A stretch of DNA of 64,000 bases from an uncultured Pseudodesulfovibrio sp. (GCF_963662885.1 NZ_OY760062.1:62001-126000); one strand, 5' to 3'. Shown: positions 23,948-33,357, numbered from the stretch's first letter. The notes: generated by a model not told the origin, from the letters alone. Numbers and translations: made by a program.

Positions 23948-25006
23948 CTAGCCGAGCAGTCTGCGCACGTCGTTGAAGATGGCCAGGCTCATGAGCAGGA
24001 GCAGGATGAGCAGACCCACGCGCATGGACATGGCCTTCCAGCGCTCGTTGAGCGGCTTGCGGAAGACGATCTCCAGAGCGAAGAAAAGAATGTGGCCGCC
24101 GTCCAGTACGGGAATGGGCAGCAGGTTGATGATCGCCAGGTTGATGGAGATAAGCGCCATCATGCCGAGCAGGGCGTAAAGACCGCTCTGTGCGGACTCG
24201 TGGACCATCTGGGCGAGCATGATCGGGCCGCCCACGGATTCCACGGGGATGAGCCGTTCGATGATGGACAGAAATCCTTTGACCACCACTTCGGACATGC
24301 CCCAGGTGTGCGACAGGGCCGGCCAGACTCCAAGTCCCTCGATGGGCTCATAGCGCACCTGTCCGGCCTGGTTGATGCCGACCATGGGAACGGTGACCTC
24401 TTCGCCGAACAGATTCTTGAAGGTGTTGATGTGGGGGGTGACGGTCAGAGTCAACTTGTCCCCGGAACGGTCCACCTCCACCTGGAGGGATTTGCCCTCT
24501 GCAGCGCGGATGGTGTCGACCAGCTGGGTCCAGGAATCGACCGGCACGCCGTCGATGGCCTGGACCATGTCGCCCTTGGCGAATCCGGCCGCCGCAGCGG
24601 GGGAGTCGGGCAGAACGCCGCCCACCAGGGGCAGGATTATGGCCTGGCCCTGAGCCAGAGCCAGGAACCAGTAAATCAGAAAGGCCAGCAGAAAATTGAA
24701 GAACGGTCCGGCTGCCACCACGCAGAGGCGCTGCCAGGCCGGGCGGTGGGAGAAAAGTTTGTCGTCCTCGAAGTCGGTTTCCTCCTCGCCCTGCTCACCG
24801 GCCAGGGCCACGTAGCCGCCCAGGGGGATCAGGGAGACCTTGTAGTCGGTCTTGCCGGAAGTGAAACCGAACAGCTTGGGTCCAAAGCCCAGGGAGAAAG
24901 CCTTGACCCCCATGCCGAAGACACGGGCAACGACAAAGTGCCCCAGTTCGTGGAAGAAGATGAGTCCGCCCAGGACCAGGACAATGGCGATGGTGCTCGT
25001 GATCAT
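23948..25006 (-). CDS. rseP: RseP-type membrane zinc protease (site-2 protease)
   Basis: This 352-residue intramembrane protease has the HELGH motif in the first membrane helix (about residues 20-24), a PDZ domain in the middle (GFAKGDMVQAIDGVPVDSW) and a late NLLPIPVLDGGHILF motif that supplies the second metal site. It cleaves membrane anchors such as anti-sigma factors and signal peptides. GAGGA lies just before the ATG at 25006. It sits in the usual bacterial order frr-uppS-cdsA-dxr-rseP. Confidence 0.95.
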   Translation of the reverse strand: MITSTIAIVLVLGGLIFFHELGHFVVARVFGMGVKAFSLGFGPKLFGFTSGKTDYKVSLIPLGGYVALAGEQGEEETDFEDDKLFSHRPAWQRLCVVAAGPFFNFLLAFLIYWFLALAQGQAIILPLVGGVLPDSPAAAAGFAKGDMVQAIDGVPVDSWTQLVDTIRAAEGKSLQVEVDRSGDKLTLTVTPHINTFKNLFGEEVTVPMVGINQAGQVRYEPIEGLGVWPALSHTWGMSEVVVKGFLSIIERLIPVESVGGPIMLAQMVHESAQSGLYALLGMMALISINLAIINLLPIPVLDGGHILFFALEIVFRKPLNERWKAMSMRVGLLILLLLMSLAIFNDVRRLLG

Positions 25007-25079
25007 GTATTCCTCGTGTCGCCGCGTTGGTGAAAAAAGCGTGCGGCTCGGATAACTATAACCATTTTCGGCCGGTTGG

Positions 25080-26282
25080 CTAGAGGCGGGCCTGTGTTTC
25101 CCTGCGGACCTCGCCGTCCAGGGCCAGGACTGCCTCGGGCGTGGATACGTCGACCTGTACGTGGCGGTCAAGTCCGGCCTCGATCATGGCCGGTATGTCG
25201 GTGAAGCCGATGCGCTCCTTGAGGAACGCGTCCACGGCGATTTCATTGACCGCGTTGAGCACTATGGGGTGGCTCTGCCCGGCGGCAAAGGCCTCCTGGG
25301 CCAGGCGCAGGCAGGGGAAGGCTTCCAGGTCCGGCTCCTCGAAGGTCAGGGTGCCGACCGAGGCCAGATTGAGTTGGGGCACGTCCACCGTGACCCGTTC
25401 GGGGAAGCACAGGCAGTGTGCGATGGGCACCTGCATGTCCGGGTTGCCCATGTGCGCCAGCTGGGAGCCGTCCACGTACTCCACCAGGGAGTGGACGATG
25501 GATTGGGGATGGACAACCGCATCGACCATGTCGGGCGGCAGGCCGTACAGATGGCAGGCTTCGATCAGTTCAAGGCCCTTGTTCATCAGGGTGGCCGAGT
25601 CTATGGAAATTTTGGCGCCCATGTCCCAGTTGGGATGGGCCAGGGCCTGGTCGCGGGTGACGTTCTTGAGATACGCCAGATCCTTGCCCCGGAACGGGCC
25701 GCCCGATGCGGTCAGGATAAGGCGTTTGAGCTCGTCGTCCGACCCGTGTCCGGCCAATCCCTGAAACAGGGCGTTGTGCTCGGAGTCCACGGGCAGGATC
25801 ACGGCCCCGGATGCCTTGCAGGCCGCGCGGATGAGGTGTCCGCCAAGGACCAGGGATTCCTTGTTGGCCAGGGCGATCATCTTGCCGGCGCGGGCCGCGG
25901 CAAGAGTCGGCTCGAACCCGGCGGCCCCGACGATGGACGAAAGGATCATGTCGGCTTCGTCCATGATTGCCAGATCCACGTAGGCCTGCGGACCGACCAA
26001 CAGCTTGGGCGCGTAGCCGCCCGGCAGATTATCGAGAAATTCCTTGCGCGCCTTGTCGTCAAGCACGGCGGCGTAGGCCGGTTTGAACCGGGCGCAGAGT
26101 TCGGCCAGTTTTTTCCCGTTACGGCCTCCGGCCAATGCTGTGACCGTGAACCGTTCGGGGTGCTTGGCGATCACTTTCAGGGCGGAATCGCCGATGGAGC
26201 CGGTGGCCCCTAGAATGGCAATGCTGCGCGGAAAGGGCGGGCAATCGACCGATGCGGGCCAGGCGGAAATGTAGGTTTTCAT
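25080..26282 (-). CDS. dxr: 1-deoxy-D-xylulose 5-phosphate reductoisomerase
   Basis: Dxr makes 2-C-methyl-D-erythritol 4-phosphate using NADPH in the non-mevalonate isoprenoid route. The 400-residue protein has ILGATGSIGDSALKV near residue 23 (NADPH binding), PVDSEHNALFQ (substrate/metal) and MNKGLELIEACHLYG. All are diagnostic. It follows cdsA by 16 bases and precedes rseP, so membrane lipid, undecaprenyl and isoprenoid steps are grouped. Confidence 0.97.
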   Translation of the reverse strand: MKTYISAWPASVDCPPFPRSIAILGATGSIGDSALKVIAKHPERFTVTALAGGRNGKKLAELCARFKPAYAAVLDDKARKEFLDNLPGGYAPKLLVGPQAYVDLAIMDEADMILSSIVGAAGFEPTLAAARAGKMIALANKESLVLGGHLIRAACKASGAVILPVDSEHNALFQGLAGHGSDDELKRLILTASGGPFRGKDLAYLKNVTRDQALAHPNWDMGAKISIDSATLMNKGLELIEACHLYGLPPDMVDAVVHPQSIVHSLVEYVDGSQLAHMGNPDMQVPIAHCLCFPERVTVDVPQLNLASVGTLTFEEPDLEAFPCLRLAQEAFAAGQSHPIVLNAVNEIAVDAFLKERIGFTDIPAMIEAGLDRHVQVDVSTPEAVLALDGEVRRETQARL

Positions 26283-26298
26283 GGAAGCCCCGGCCAGC

Positions 26299-27108
26299 CT
26301 AGGGGAAGAACGGCTGGAACATGGTGAGCAGCCCGTAGCAGGGGATAACCAGGAGCAGGCTGTCCACCCGGTCGAGCAGGCCGCCGTGTCCGGGCAGAAT
26401 GGTGCCGGAATCCTTGATGTCCAGGGAGCGCTTGAGCGCGGACTCGAAGAAGTCGCCCATCTGGGCGGCCACGTTCAGGGCCATGCCCAGCAGCACCCAT
26501 TTCCACCAGGCCACTTCGGGCAGGCCGAAGAAAAGGCCCCAGGCCACGGTGCCCACAGTGCAGACGGTCATGCCGCCGATGGAACCGGCCCAGGATTTCT
26601 TGGGACTGATGCGCGGCCAGATTTTCTTTTTGCCGAACAGGGACCCTGCGTAAAAGGCGGCGGTGTCCGAGAGCACGGCGGCGCCCAGCACGAGCAGGAT
26701 TTCAAAGCGGTCGAAGTACAGAAAGAAATGGAAATTCAACGGGACGTAGAACAGCCCGGCCAGGAAGATGGCCGCGTGGCGGTAGGAAGCGGTCACGTCC
26801 TTGTTGTAGCGCAGGAGAAAGACCAGGGCCGCAGCCCAGAAGGCCACTGCCAGGATCACTCCGGGATAGCGGGGATCTCCGGTGGTATAGGCCCCCATGA
26901 GCAGGAAAGTGCAGGCCGCGCCCAGGGATTTGAAGGCGGTCATGGACTGCACGGGGCGGAACATGGAGTAGAACTCCCACAGGGTCAGGACGCTGAACAG
27001 GGCGAGAACCGCGAACAGAACCCATCCCTGGAAGATCAGGGCCAAGGCCGGGAGTATGGCCAGGACGGCGCTGGTGGCGATTCGTTGCTTATGCGGGGAG
27101 ATATCCAT
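26299..27108 (-). CDS. cdsA: Phosphatidate cytidylyltransferase
   Basis: CdsA makes CDP-diacylglycerol from phosphatidate and CTP at the inner membrane. The 269-residue protein has about eight hydrophobic segments and the C-terminal signature SALKRSLDIKDSG followed by LPGHGGLLDRVDS. The ATG at 27108 fits the family N-terminus. The 108 bases before it, up to uppS, hold a GGATTC/GAATCC dyad but no clear promoter. Confidence 0.96.
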   Translation of the reverse strand: MDISPHKQRIATSAVLAILPALALIFQGWVLFAVLALFSVLTLWEFYSMFRPVQSMTAFKSLGAACTFLLMGAYTTGDPRYPGVILAVAFWAAALVFLLRYNKDVTASYRHAAIFLAGLFYVPLNFHFFLYFDRFEILLVLGAAVLSDTAAFYAGSLFGKKKIWPRISPKKSWAGSIGGMTVCTVGTVAWGLFFGLPEVAWWKWVLLGMALNVAAQMGDFFESALKRSLDIKDSGTILPGHGGLLDRVDSLLLVIPCYGLLTMFQPFFP

Positions 27109-27216
27109 GGATTTTTCAGCGGTTAATTATGTTTTTGGATTCGATGTGAATCCGTTTTCTCTACGCTATTTGACGTCGGGGGGCAACACGCCGAGCCGCT
27201 AAATGGGCGCAGCCGT

Positions 27217-27924
27217 CTACGCCTCTTCCACCTGGTCTCCGGTCTTGCCGAAGCGCCGCTGGCGACTGTTCAGGTCCGTGATGGCCTTTTCCAGTTCATC
27301 CGGGGTGAAGTCCGGCCAGTATATGTCCGTGAAGTAGAACTCGGCGTAGGCGGACTGGAAGAGCAGGTAGTTGGACAGGCGCAGCTCGCCGCTTGTGCGG
27401 ATGACCAGGTCCGGATCCGGCTGGCCTGCGGTCCACAACTCGTCTGTGAACGCCTCCTCGGTGATCTCGTCCGGGGAAATGCCCTTGGCGGCCAGCGCTC
27501 GTGCCGCGCGGAGAATGTCCTCCCGGCCCGAGTAGTTCAGCGCCAGGTTGAGGGTCATCTCCGAACAGTCGGCGGTCTGGCGGATGACGTGTTTGAGCAC
27601 CTGGCGCACGGCCAGGGGCATGTCTCCGATCTCGCCCAGAACCTTGAGGCGGATGCCTTGTTCCCTGAGGCTTTTTTCCTCACGCTTCAGGAAGGTGGTC
27701 AGCAGGTCGAACAGGGTCCTGATCTCGTCCTTGGGGCGCGACCAGTTTTCCTTGGAGAAGGTGTACAGGGTGAGGTGGCGCACGCCGAGCTCGCGGCAGC
27801 GAGTGACGACGGCGCGGGCCGCCTCGGTCCCGGCCTTATGGCCTTCGGATCGCTGCAGCCCGCGCTGTTTCGCCCACCGGCCGTTGCCATCCATGATGAT
27901 GGCTATATGGGTGGGAATATGCAT
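27217..27924 (-). CDS. uppS: Isoprenyl transferase (undecaprenyl diphosphate synthase)
   Basis: This makes the C55 lipid carrier for cell wall and O-antigen from farnesyl diphosphate and isopentenyl diphosphate. The protein has HIAIIMDGNGRWAKQRGL with catalytic Asp and the late signature RTSGELRLSNYLLFQSAYAE. Two starts are possible: the ATG at 27924, used here (235 residues), and TTG at 27933, which has AGGA 8 bases upstream. It is 9-18 bases after frr. The gene is in the conserved pyrH-frr-uppS-cdsA order. Confidence 0.95.
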   Translation of the reverse strand: MHIPTHIAIIMDGNGRWAKQRGLQRSEGHKAGTEAARAVVTRCRELGVRHLTLYTFSKENWSRPKDEIRTLFDLLTTFLKREEKSLREQGIRLKVLGEIGDMPLAVRQVLKHVIRQTADCSEMTLNLALNYSGREDILRAARALAAKGISPDEITEEAFTDELWTAGQPDPDLVIRTSGELRLSNYLLFQSAYAEFYFTDIYWPDFTPDELEKAITDLNSRQRRFGKTGDQVEEA

Positions 27925-27942
27925 TGTGCTCAAGGAATAGTC

Positions 27943-28497
27943 CTAGATCTCGAGGATTTCTTTTTCCTTGGCGGCCATGACTTCGTCGGCTTTCTTGACA
28001 TAGTCGTCGGTCATCTTCTGGACGTCGCCCTCGCTGCGGCGCAGGTCGTCTTCGGAGATGTCCTTGTCCTTTTCCATCTTTTTGAGCGCGTCGTTCATGT
28101 CGCGGCGCACGTTGCGGATGGCGATCTTGGCGTCCTCGGTGTACTTCCGGGCCACCTTGACCAGCTCCTTGCGGCGCTCCTCGGTCAGAGGCGGGATGGA
28201 GATCCGGATGATCTTGCCGTCGTTGACCGGGTTCAGGCCCAGGTCCGAAGTCTGGATGGCCTTTTCCACACCGGCGAACGCGCCCTTGTCCCAGGGCTGG
28301 ATGGTGATGGTCTTGGAATCGGGCACGGACACGGAGGAGAGCTGGCTGATGGGCGTGGGCGTACCGTAGTAGTCCACCAGGATGGTATCTACCAGCGCGG
28401 TGGTGGCGCGGCCCGTGCGCAGCTTGCCGAATTCCTTGTCCAGGGCGCCGATGGCGCCGGCCATTCTCTTTTTGCCGTCGTCGAGTACGGTTTGCAT
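27943..28497 (-). CDS. frr: Ribosome recycling factor
   Basis: This 184-residue factor splits post-termination ribosomes with EF-G. It has the family pattern LDKEFGKLRTGRATTALVD and SIPPLTEERRKELVKVARK. AAGGAG lies 6 bases before the ATG at 28497, one base after the pyrH stop codon (TAA-T-ATG), so it is probably coupled to pyrH. Confidence 0.98.
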   Translation of the reverse strand: MQTVLDDGKKRMAGAIGALDKEFGKLRTGRATTALVDTILVDYYGTPTPISQLSSVSVPDSKTITIQPWDKGAFAGVEKAIQTSDLGLNPVNDGKIIRISIPPLTEERRKELVKVARKYTEDAKIAIRNVRRDMNDALKKMEKDKDISEDDLRRSEGDVQKMTDDYVKKADEVMAAKEKEILEI

Positions 28498-28498
28498 A

Positions 28499-29218
28499 TT
28501 AATCTCCTTGAACGATCGTTCCGATGGTTTCGCCGTTGGCGGCCCTGCGGATGTTGCCTTCAGTGTGCAGGTTGAAGACGACGATGGGCAGGTTGTTGTC
28601 CCGGGCCATGGAGATGGCGGTGGAGTCCATGACGCCGAGCCGCTTTTCCAGGGTTTCCATGTACGAGACGGTTTCGAACTTGACCGCGTCGTCGAATTTG
28701 ACCGGGTCCTTGTCGTACACGCCGTCCACCTTGGTGGCCTTGAAGATGGCGTCGCACTTCAGCTCCAACGCGCGCAGGGCGGCGGCGGAGTCGGTGGTGA
28801 AATAGGGGTTGCCGGTACCGGCGGCGCAGATGACCACGCGGCCCTTGTCCATGTGCCGCAGCGCCCGGCGCCGGATGTACGGCTCAGCCACGTCAGCCAT
28901 CTGAAGGGCGGTCATGACCCGGGTGTCGCAGCCGTTCTTTTCAAGCGCGTCCTGGACGGCCAGGGCGTTCATGACCGTGGCCAGCATACCCATGTAGTCG
29001 CCCTGGGCACGGTCCATGCCCTTGGCCGAGGCGGCCATGCCGCGGAAGATGTTGCCTCCGCCGATGACGAGCGCCATCTGCAGGCCGGTGGCGGCCACTT
29101 CGGCGATCTCCTTGGCGAACTGTCCGATGGCCTCGGGTTCGATGCCGAACTGCTGGTCCCCGGCCAGGGCCTCGCCGCTCAGTTTCAGTAAAATCCGCGA
29201 ATAACGCGTCTTGGTCAT
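28499..29218 (-). CDS. pyrH: UMP kinase
   Basis: PyrH phosphorylates UMP to UDP in pyrimidine synthesis. The 239-residue protein begins RILLKLSGEALAGD, then has VIGGGNIFRG, and TRGTGNPYFTTDSAAALRA with AGTGNPYFTTDSAA clear. The ATG at 29218 was chosen because AGGGG precedes it and the conserved N-terminus starts there; the open frame continues upstream into the tsf terminator. It starts the pyrH-frr-uppS operon. Confidence 0.98.
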   Translation of the reverse strand: MTKTRYSRILLKLSGEALAGDQQFGIEPEAIGQFAKEIAEVAATGLQMALVIGGGNIFRGMAASAKGMDRAQGDYMGMLATVMNALAVQDALEKNGCDTRVMTALQMADVAEPYIRRRALRHMDKGRVVICAAGTGNPYFTTDSAAALRALELKCDAIFKATKVDGVYDKDPVKFDDAVKFETVSYMETLEKRLGVMDSTAISMARDNNLPIVVFNLHTEGNIRRAANGETIGTIVQGD

Positions 29219-29286
29219 TGGTACCCCTGCGTGTCTGAATGGTTGCGAATCGATCTCGCCCAAAGGCGATAGCATGTTTTTCGGAC

Positions 29287-29314
29287 AAAAAAAACGGGCC
29301 GTAAGGCCCGTTTT
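29287..29314 (-). terminator. Intrinsic terminator after tsf
   Basis: AAAACGGGCC, loop TTAC, GGCCCGTTTTTTTT on the minus strand lies 20 bases past the tsf stop codon. It separates rpsB-tsf from pyrH. Confidence 0.9.
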
Positions 29315-29333
29315 CAATTTTTCGGCAGTTCGG

Positions 29334-30143
29334 TTACTCGGCCTTTTCACCGAGCGCCAAGCGGTGGAAGCTGGCCACGGTGCCGCCTTTCAGGATCTGC
29401 TTGATGGTCTGCTTGTCGTCCTTGATGAAGGCTTGTTCGATCAGGCAGACATCCTTGTAGAACTTGTTCAGGCGACCGGTAACGATCTTTTCGGCGATGG
29501 CTTCGGGCTTGCCCTCGTCCATGGCCTGCTTGAGGTACAGGGCCTTTTCCTTTTCCAGGGTTTCGGCCGGAAGTTCCTCGGGAGAGATGCACGCCGGGTT
29601 CATGGCGGCCACGTGCATGGCCACGTCCTTGGCGACCTCGACGTCGTCGGTGCCGGTCAGCTCGACGATGACGCCCAGCTTGTTATTGGAGTGGATGTAC
29701 ACGCCCAGCACACCGTCGGTGCTGACCTTGGCGAAACGGCCCACACCCATGTTCTCGCCCAGCTTGGCGATCAGGTCGGTGACGTCAGCCACTTCGGCGG
29801 GCAGGTCCTCGGCGGAACCGGAGGTCACGTCCAGGTCGGCGATCTTCTTGGACAGGGCTTCGGCAAAGGCGACGAAGTCGTCACCCTTGGCCACGAAGTC
29901 GGTCTCGCAGAGCAGCTCGGCGATGACGGCGGTCTTGCCGTCTTCGGAGACGTACGGGGTGACCAGACCTTCGGAAGTGGCGCGTCCGGCCTTCTTGGCG
30001 GCCTTGGACAGACCCTTCTCGCGAAGGTACATGACGGCCTTTTCCTCGTCCCCTCCGGACTCGGCCAGGGCCTTTTTGCAATCCATCATGCCCGCGCCGG
30101 TTTTCTCGCGCAGGGCCTTAACTTGTGCGGCAGTGATCGACAT
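29334..30143 (-). CDS. tsf: Translation elongation factor Ts
   Basis: EF-Ts recharges EF-Tu with GTP. The 269-residue protein has AAQVKALREKTGAGMMDCKKAL at its start (KTGAGMMDCKKAL is diagnostic) and CETDFVAKGDDFVAFA in the core. It starts 5 bases after rpsB and ends before a terminator, the usual rpsB-tsf operon. Confidence 0.98.
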   Translation of the reverse strand: MSITAAQVKALREKTGAGMMDCKKALAESGGDEEKAVMYLREKGLSKAAKKAGRATSEGLVTPYVSEDGKTAVIAELLCETDFVAKGDDFVAFAEALSKKIADLDVTSGSAEDLPAEVADVTDLIAKLGENMGVGRFAKVSTDGVLGVYIHSNNKLGVIVELTGTDDVEVAKDVAMHVAAMNPACISPEELPAETLEKEKALYLKQAMDEGKPEAIAEKIVTGRLNKFYKDVCLIEQAFIKDDKQTIKQILKGGTVASFHRLALGEKAE

Positions 30144-30148
30144 TATTT

Positions 30149-30943
30149 CTACTCCTCGGAAGCGGCTTCGGCAGGAGCTTCGGCCTTCTCTTCGGTTTCG
30201 GTTTCCACGGCAGCGGCAGCAGCCTTGGCTTCGGCCTTGGCGTTGGCTTCGTAGTCCTTCTGCATGGCGGCGCCTTCGAGGCAGGCATCGGCCATGTGGG
30301 TGGCGAACAGCTTGATGGCGCGGATGGCGTCATCGTTGCCCGGGATGATGTAGTCGACCATGTCCGGATCGCAGTTGGAGTCGACCACGGCCACGACCGG
30401 GATACCGAGCTTGCGGCATTCCTGGATGGCGATCTGCTCACGCTTGGGATCGATGACGAAAGCGGCCTTGGGGGCGTCGTTCATGTCCTTGATGCCGCCC
30501 AGAGCCAGGTTCAGCTTCTTGACCTCGCGGTTCATGCCCACTGCTTCCTTCTTGGTGTAGCGGGAGATGGAACCGTCCTCGAACATCTGCTCGAGGTTCT
30601 TGAGGCGGTCGATGGACTTCTTGATGGTCTGGAAGTTGGTCAGGGTGCCGCCCATCCAGCGGTGGGTGACGAAGTACATGCCGGCGCGTTCGGCTTCGGC
30701 CTTGACGGACTCCTGAGCCTGGCGCTTGGTGCCGATGAACAGCACTTTGCCGCCCTTGGCGACGGTGTCGACGATGAAGTCATGGGCGGTGGCAAACATC
30801 TTGACGGTCTGCTGCAGGTCCATGATGTGGATGCCGTTGCGGGCGCCGAAGATGTAGGGGCGCATTTTGGGGTTCCAACGGCGGGTCTGGTGGCCGAAGT
30901 GGACGCCGGTCTCCAGCATCTGCTTCATAGTAACGTAAGCCAT
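30149..30943 (-). CDS. rpsB: 30S ribosomal protein S2
   Basis: S2 has 264 residues with GVHFGHQTRRWNPKM (residues 12-26), FIGTKRQAQESV and PGNDDAIRAIKLFATHMADA. The last 35 residues are an Ala/Glu-rich tail, longer than in many S2 proteins. AGGAG lies 7 bases before the ATG. The 180-base leader holds a GCCCGTG/CACGGGC hairpin (30990-31010 area) that may be an autoregulatory element. Confidence 0.98.
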   Translation of the reverse strand: MAYVTMKQMLETGVHFGHQTRRWNPKMRPYIFGARNGIHIMDLQQTVKMFATAHDFIVDTVAKGGKVLFIGTKRQAQESVKAEAERAGMYFVTHRWMGGTLTNFQTIKKSIDRLKNLEQMFEDGSISRYTKKEAVGMNREVKKLNLALGGIKDMNDAPKAAFVIDPKREQIAIQECRKLGIPVVAVVDSNCDPDMVDYIIPGNDDAIRAIKLFATHMADACLEGAAMQKDYEANAKAEAKAAAAAVETETEEKAEAPAEAASEE

Positions 30944-31124
30944 GATAATCTCCTGGGTTTTTCGTCCATCCCGCAGTCCATTAAGGAGCCCGTGCCATCA
31001 CGGGCCACCCGGAGTTATGGGCAGGATGTGTGAATTAAAGTCGGGGGTACTTAACGCATGATTGGTGGATTGGCAAGGGGCAAGACGCGGTTTTTCCCTG
31101 TTTGCAACCTTTGCCGGGCGGTCG

Positions 31125-32234
31125 TCACTCGCCGAACGCCCGATTCATGAGCCGCTTGCCCAGCCCGCCGAAGTCCTTGGGCGCGTACCCAAAGACCTCG
31201 TTCCAGACCTCGGTGGACTCCATGCAGAAGTAGAGCTGCTCCTCCATGCCGTGGGCGCGCAGCCGGTCGACCATGAACTTGAACTGTTCCACGCGCAGGG
31301 GGCGGAGCAGGCGGGCCTTGCCGTCCAGGCCGGGTACAAATTCATTATATATGTACGTCGTCTCCGGGAACTTGTCCTCGATGATCGGGTTGAGCTGGGG
31401 CATGCAGCGGAAGGAGCCCAGCGACATGTAAGCGATCTGCTCCGGCTTCACATAGTCGAAGATCCGGTCGATGATCTCGCCGTAGCCGTCGCGCCAACCG
31501 TCGAAGCGGATGATCGGGTCGAAGTGCAGGCAGACCTTGAAGCCCGCCTCGGCGCAGGTCCGGGCCGCCTCCAGCCGTTGGGTCAGGGTGGATACGCCGA
31601 ACTCCTCGTGCTCGTTGATGAACGGGGCGTTCAGCGACCAGGCGGGCAGCACGCGGTCCGTGCGGGTCGTTCCATCCATCCAGGAGAGGTCAACCACCTT
31701 GGACTTCAGCTCCAGGACCACGTTGTCGTAATCCTCCAGAAAATGAACCAGATCGCGGCTGTACCCGGTCAGGTGTTCCAGGGCCAGTGAGTCGGTGAAC
31801 TCGCCGGTGCCCACCCGATAGCGGGTGTCGCGGTCCGCGCCGAAGCCGTCGGCCAGCTCGCGGAACAGGTCGTCCTGGTTGGCCCAGATCTTGAGCACCC
31901 GGTCCTGGAAGTAGGCCTGAAGAATACAGTAGGAGCAGGCCATGGGGCAGTTCTCGCCGATGTGGATGATCCGGTAACCGCAGCAGTGATAGGCCCGGGT
32001 GCCGGGGCAGAAACGCAGAAAGCGCCCCTTGTACTCCTTGAGGTACACGGCCTGGGTTTCGCCCTGGTCAAAGACCACGCGATCCTGGTCGGGCGGGATC
32101 ACGGTCCAGGGAATATCGGCCCGGCCGCCTTCGGCCAGCCGCTCGCGGACCCGGCGGGCGACGGGCGTGTCGATCATGGATTCGTCCACGAACACCTGGC
32201 CGATCTTGTGCAGATGGCTGGGCAGGCTACTCAT
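31125..32234 (-). CDS. Spore photoproduct lyase-family radical SAM protein
   Basis: This 369-residue protein resembles spore photoproduct lyase and related SPL-family radical SAM enzymes. The cluster motif CPMACSYC lies at residues 96-103. The family-type stretches RFCPGTRAYHCCGYRI and ELKSKVVDL follow. SPL repairs UV thymine dimers in spores, but this organism type does not sporulate, so substrate is unknown. It overlaps the ParB-like gene upstream by 8 bases, suggesting coupling. An alternative GTG start at 32240 exists. Confidence 0.85.
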   Translation of the reverse strand: MSSLPSHLHKIGQVFVDESMIDTPVARRVRERLAEGGRADIPWTVIPPDQDRVVFDQGETQAVYLKEYKGRFLRFCPGTRAYHCCGYRIIHIGENCPMACSYCILQAYFQDRVLKIWANQDDLFRELADGFGADRDTRYRVGTGEFTDSLALEHLTGYSRDLVHFLEDYDNVVLELKSKVVDLSWMDGTTRTDRVLPAWSLNAPFINEHEEFGVSTLTQRLEAARTCAEAGFKVCLHFDPIIRFDGWRDGYGEIIDRIFDYVKPEQIAYMSLGSFRCMPQLNPIIEDKFPETTYIYNEFVPGLDGKARLLRPLRVEQFKFMVDRLRAHGMEEQLYFCMESTEVWNEVFGYAPKDFGGLGKRLMNRAFGE

Positions 32235-33189
32235 TGTCACCGCCCGGACGGAACACGGTCTGCCAGGCCGGGTTGTCGGCCATGGACTGCAACTCTTGAA
32301 CAGCCTTGGCGAGCTGCTCGCGGTCCTTGACCCGCACGGTCAGTTCGGCCCCGTCGGTCTCGAAGTTGTCGGGCTGGAGCACTTTCCAGGGCGTACCGGC
32401 GGTCACGGTACGGGCCGCCGCGTCGAACCGTTCCCGCAATCGGGTCAGTTCGGGATGTCGGGCCTGACGGGCCACTGCGCACAGTCGGGCGATGGCGTCC
32501 TTGGGCGACAGTCCCTGATCGAGCAGGGCGGGCATACCGGCCTTGTCCATGACCTCGGCAATGGGCGTCCCGGACATGCGGGCGGCCTCATACAGCCAGG
32601 TCAGGACGTTGACCGCGTTGGAGCGGGACCAGGACATGCCTGCGAACAGCGGCATGACCGCATCCCGGTCAGCCTCGTTCATACGGCCCAGAACCATGCC
32701 CGAGGCCAGAGGCAGGGTGCCGCGCCCGAGCAGTTCCTGCCACGGTTCGGGCAGGCCGAGCCAGTCCAGGAGCAGACGGGCGTCCTTGGATTTGGCCCTG
32801 ACCCCGAGCCGGGGCAGGATGTCCTTTTCCAGATCCTCCCGCTCCATGAGCGGGGCAAAGTACTTCACCGCCTGGAAACGCATGGCGTCATCCGGCTGCC
32901 GGTGGGCGTTGTCGGCCAGGTAGAGCAGCCCCAGGGAAACGGGGTCCTCGCCTTCGATCATGCGCACCAAAACGGGACGGCCCAGTTCGGCCAGCACGGC
33001 CAGCCGGGCGCTGCCTGCGGCCAGGGTCGGACCGTGCTCTCCGTTATACGCCAGGACCGGTGCGGATTGGCCGAATTCATCAATGGAATTTCTAAGCGAT
33101 TCCGAAATATTGCCCGACCAGAAGAGGTGGGTTCCCCCGGACCGTATGGCCTGGGCCGGTGAGCTGAAAATCTCGCTTGTGAGCTGCAA
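32227..33189 (-). CDS. ParB-like N-terminal domain protein
   Basis: This 320-residue protein has a ParB/Spo0J-like N-terminal domain: SIDEFGQSAPVLAYN then TLAAGSARLAVLAELGR (the usual GERRxR is replaced by GSARLA), and LLYLADNAHRQPDD. The middle resembles a helical ParB DNA-binding region and the C-terminus ends in a RVKDREQLAKAVQELQ helix. It probably binds DNA or is a CTP-switch relative, but lacks the canonical GERR motif. The start is TTG at 33189, with AGGAG 6 bases upstream and no ATG near. It overlaps the SPL-like gene by 8 bases. Confidence 0.75.
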   Translation of the reverse strand: MQLTSEIFSSPAQAIRSGGTHLFWSGNISESLRNSIDEFGQSAPVLAYNGEHGPTLAAGSARLAVLAELGRPVLVRMIEGEDPVSLGLLYLADNAHRQPDDAMRFQAVKYFAPLMEREDLEKDILPRLGVRAKSKDARLLLDWLGLPEPWQELLGRGTLPLASGMVLGRMNEADRDAVMPLFAGMSWSRSNAVNVLTWLYEAARMSGTPIAEVMDKAGMPALLDQGLSPKDAIARLCAVARQARHPELTRLRERFDAAARTVTAGTPWKVLQPDNFETDGAELTVRVKDREQLAKAVQELQSMADNPAWQTVFRPGGDNE

Positions 33190-33327
33190 TGGGGACTCCT
33201 GAAAGTTTCTCTCAATGTCGCTTCAACGGATTGATATTGTTTGCGAAAGAGGGTATTTTAAAAAGAAGCTCGTAGAAAAAGGACGTTATTTCAAGTGGTT
33301 GGAATAAAGTTGAAGAGCTTGCATCAC

Positions 33328-33357
33328 TTGACTTTCTCGCGTTGGTCTTCCTATAGG
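33328..33357 (+). promoter_or_regulatory. Sigma-70 promoter for the EF-G paralog gene
   Basis: TTGACT and TATAGG are separated by 18 bases, 97 bases before the start codon. The surrounding 250-base gap holds no other gene. Confidence 0.7.

Noticed and set aside
21855..23951. 698-residue open frame on the plus strand
   Set aside because: It is antisense to the hydantoinase B and tsaB genes, which are well supported.
30944..31124. TTGCCA and TTAAGT as the rpsB promoter
   Set aside because: The match is weak and the spacing is short at 16 bases; not reported as a feature.
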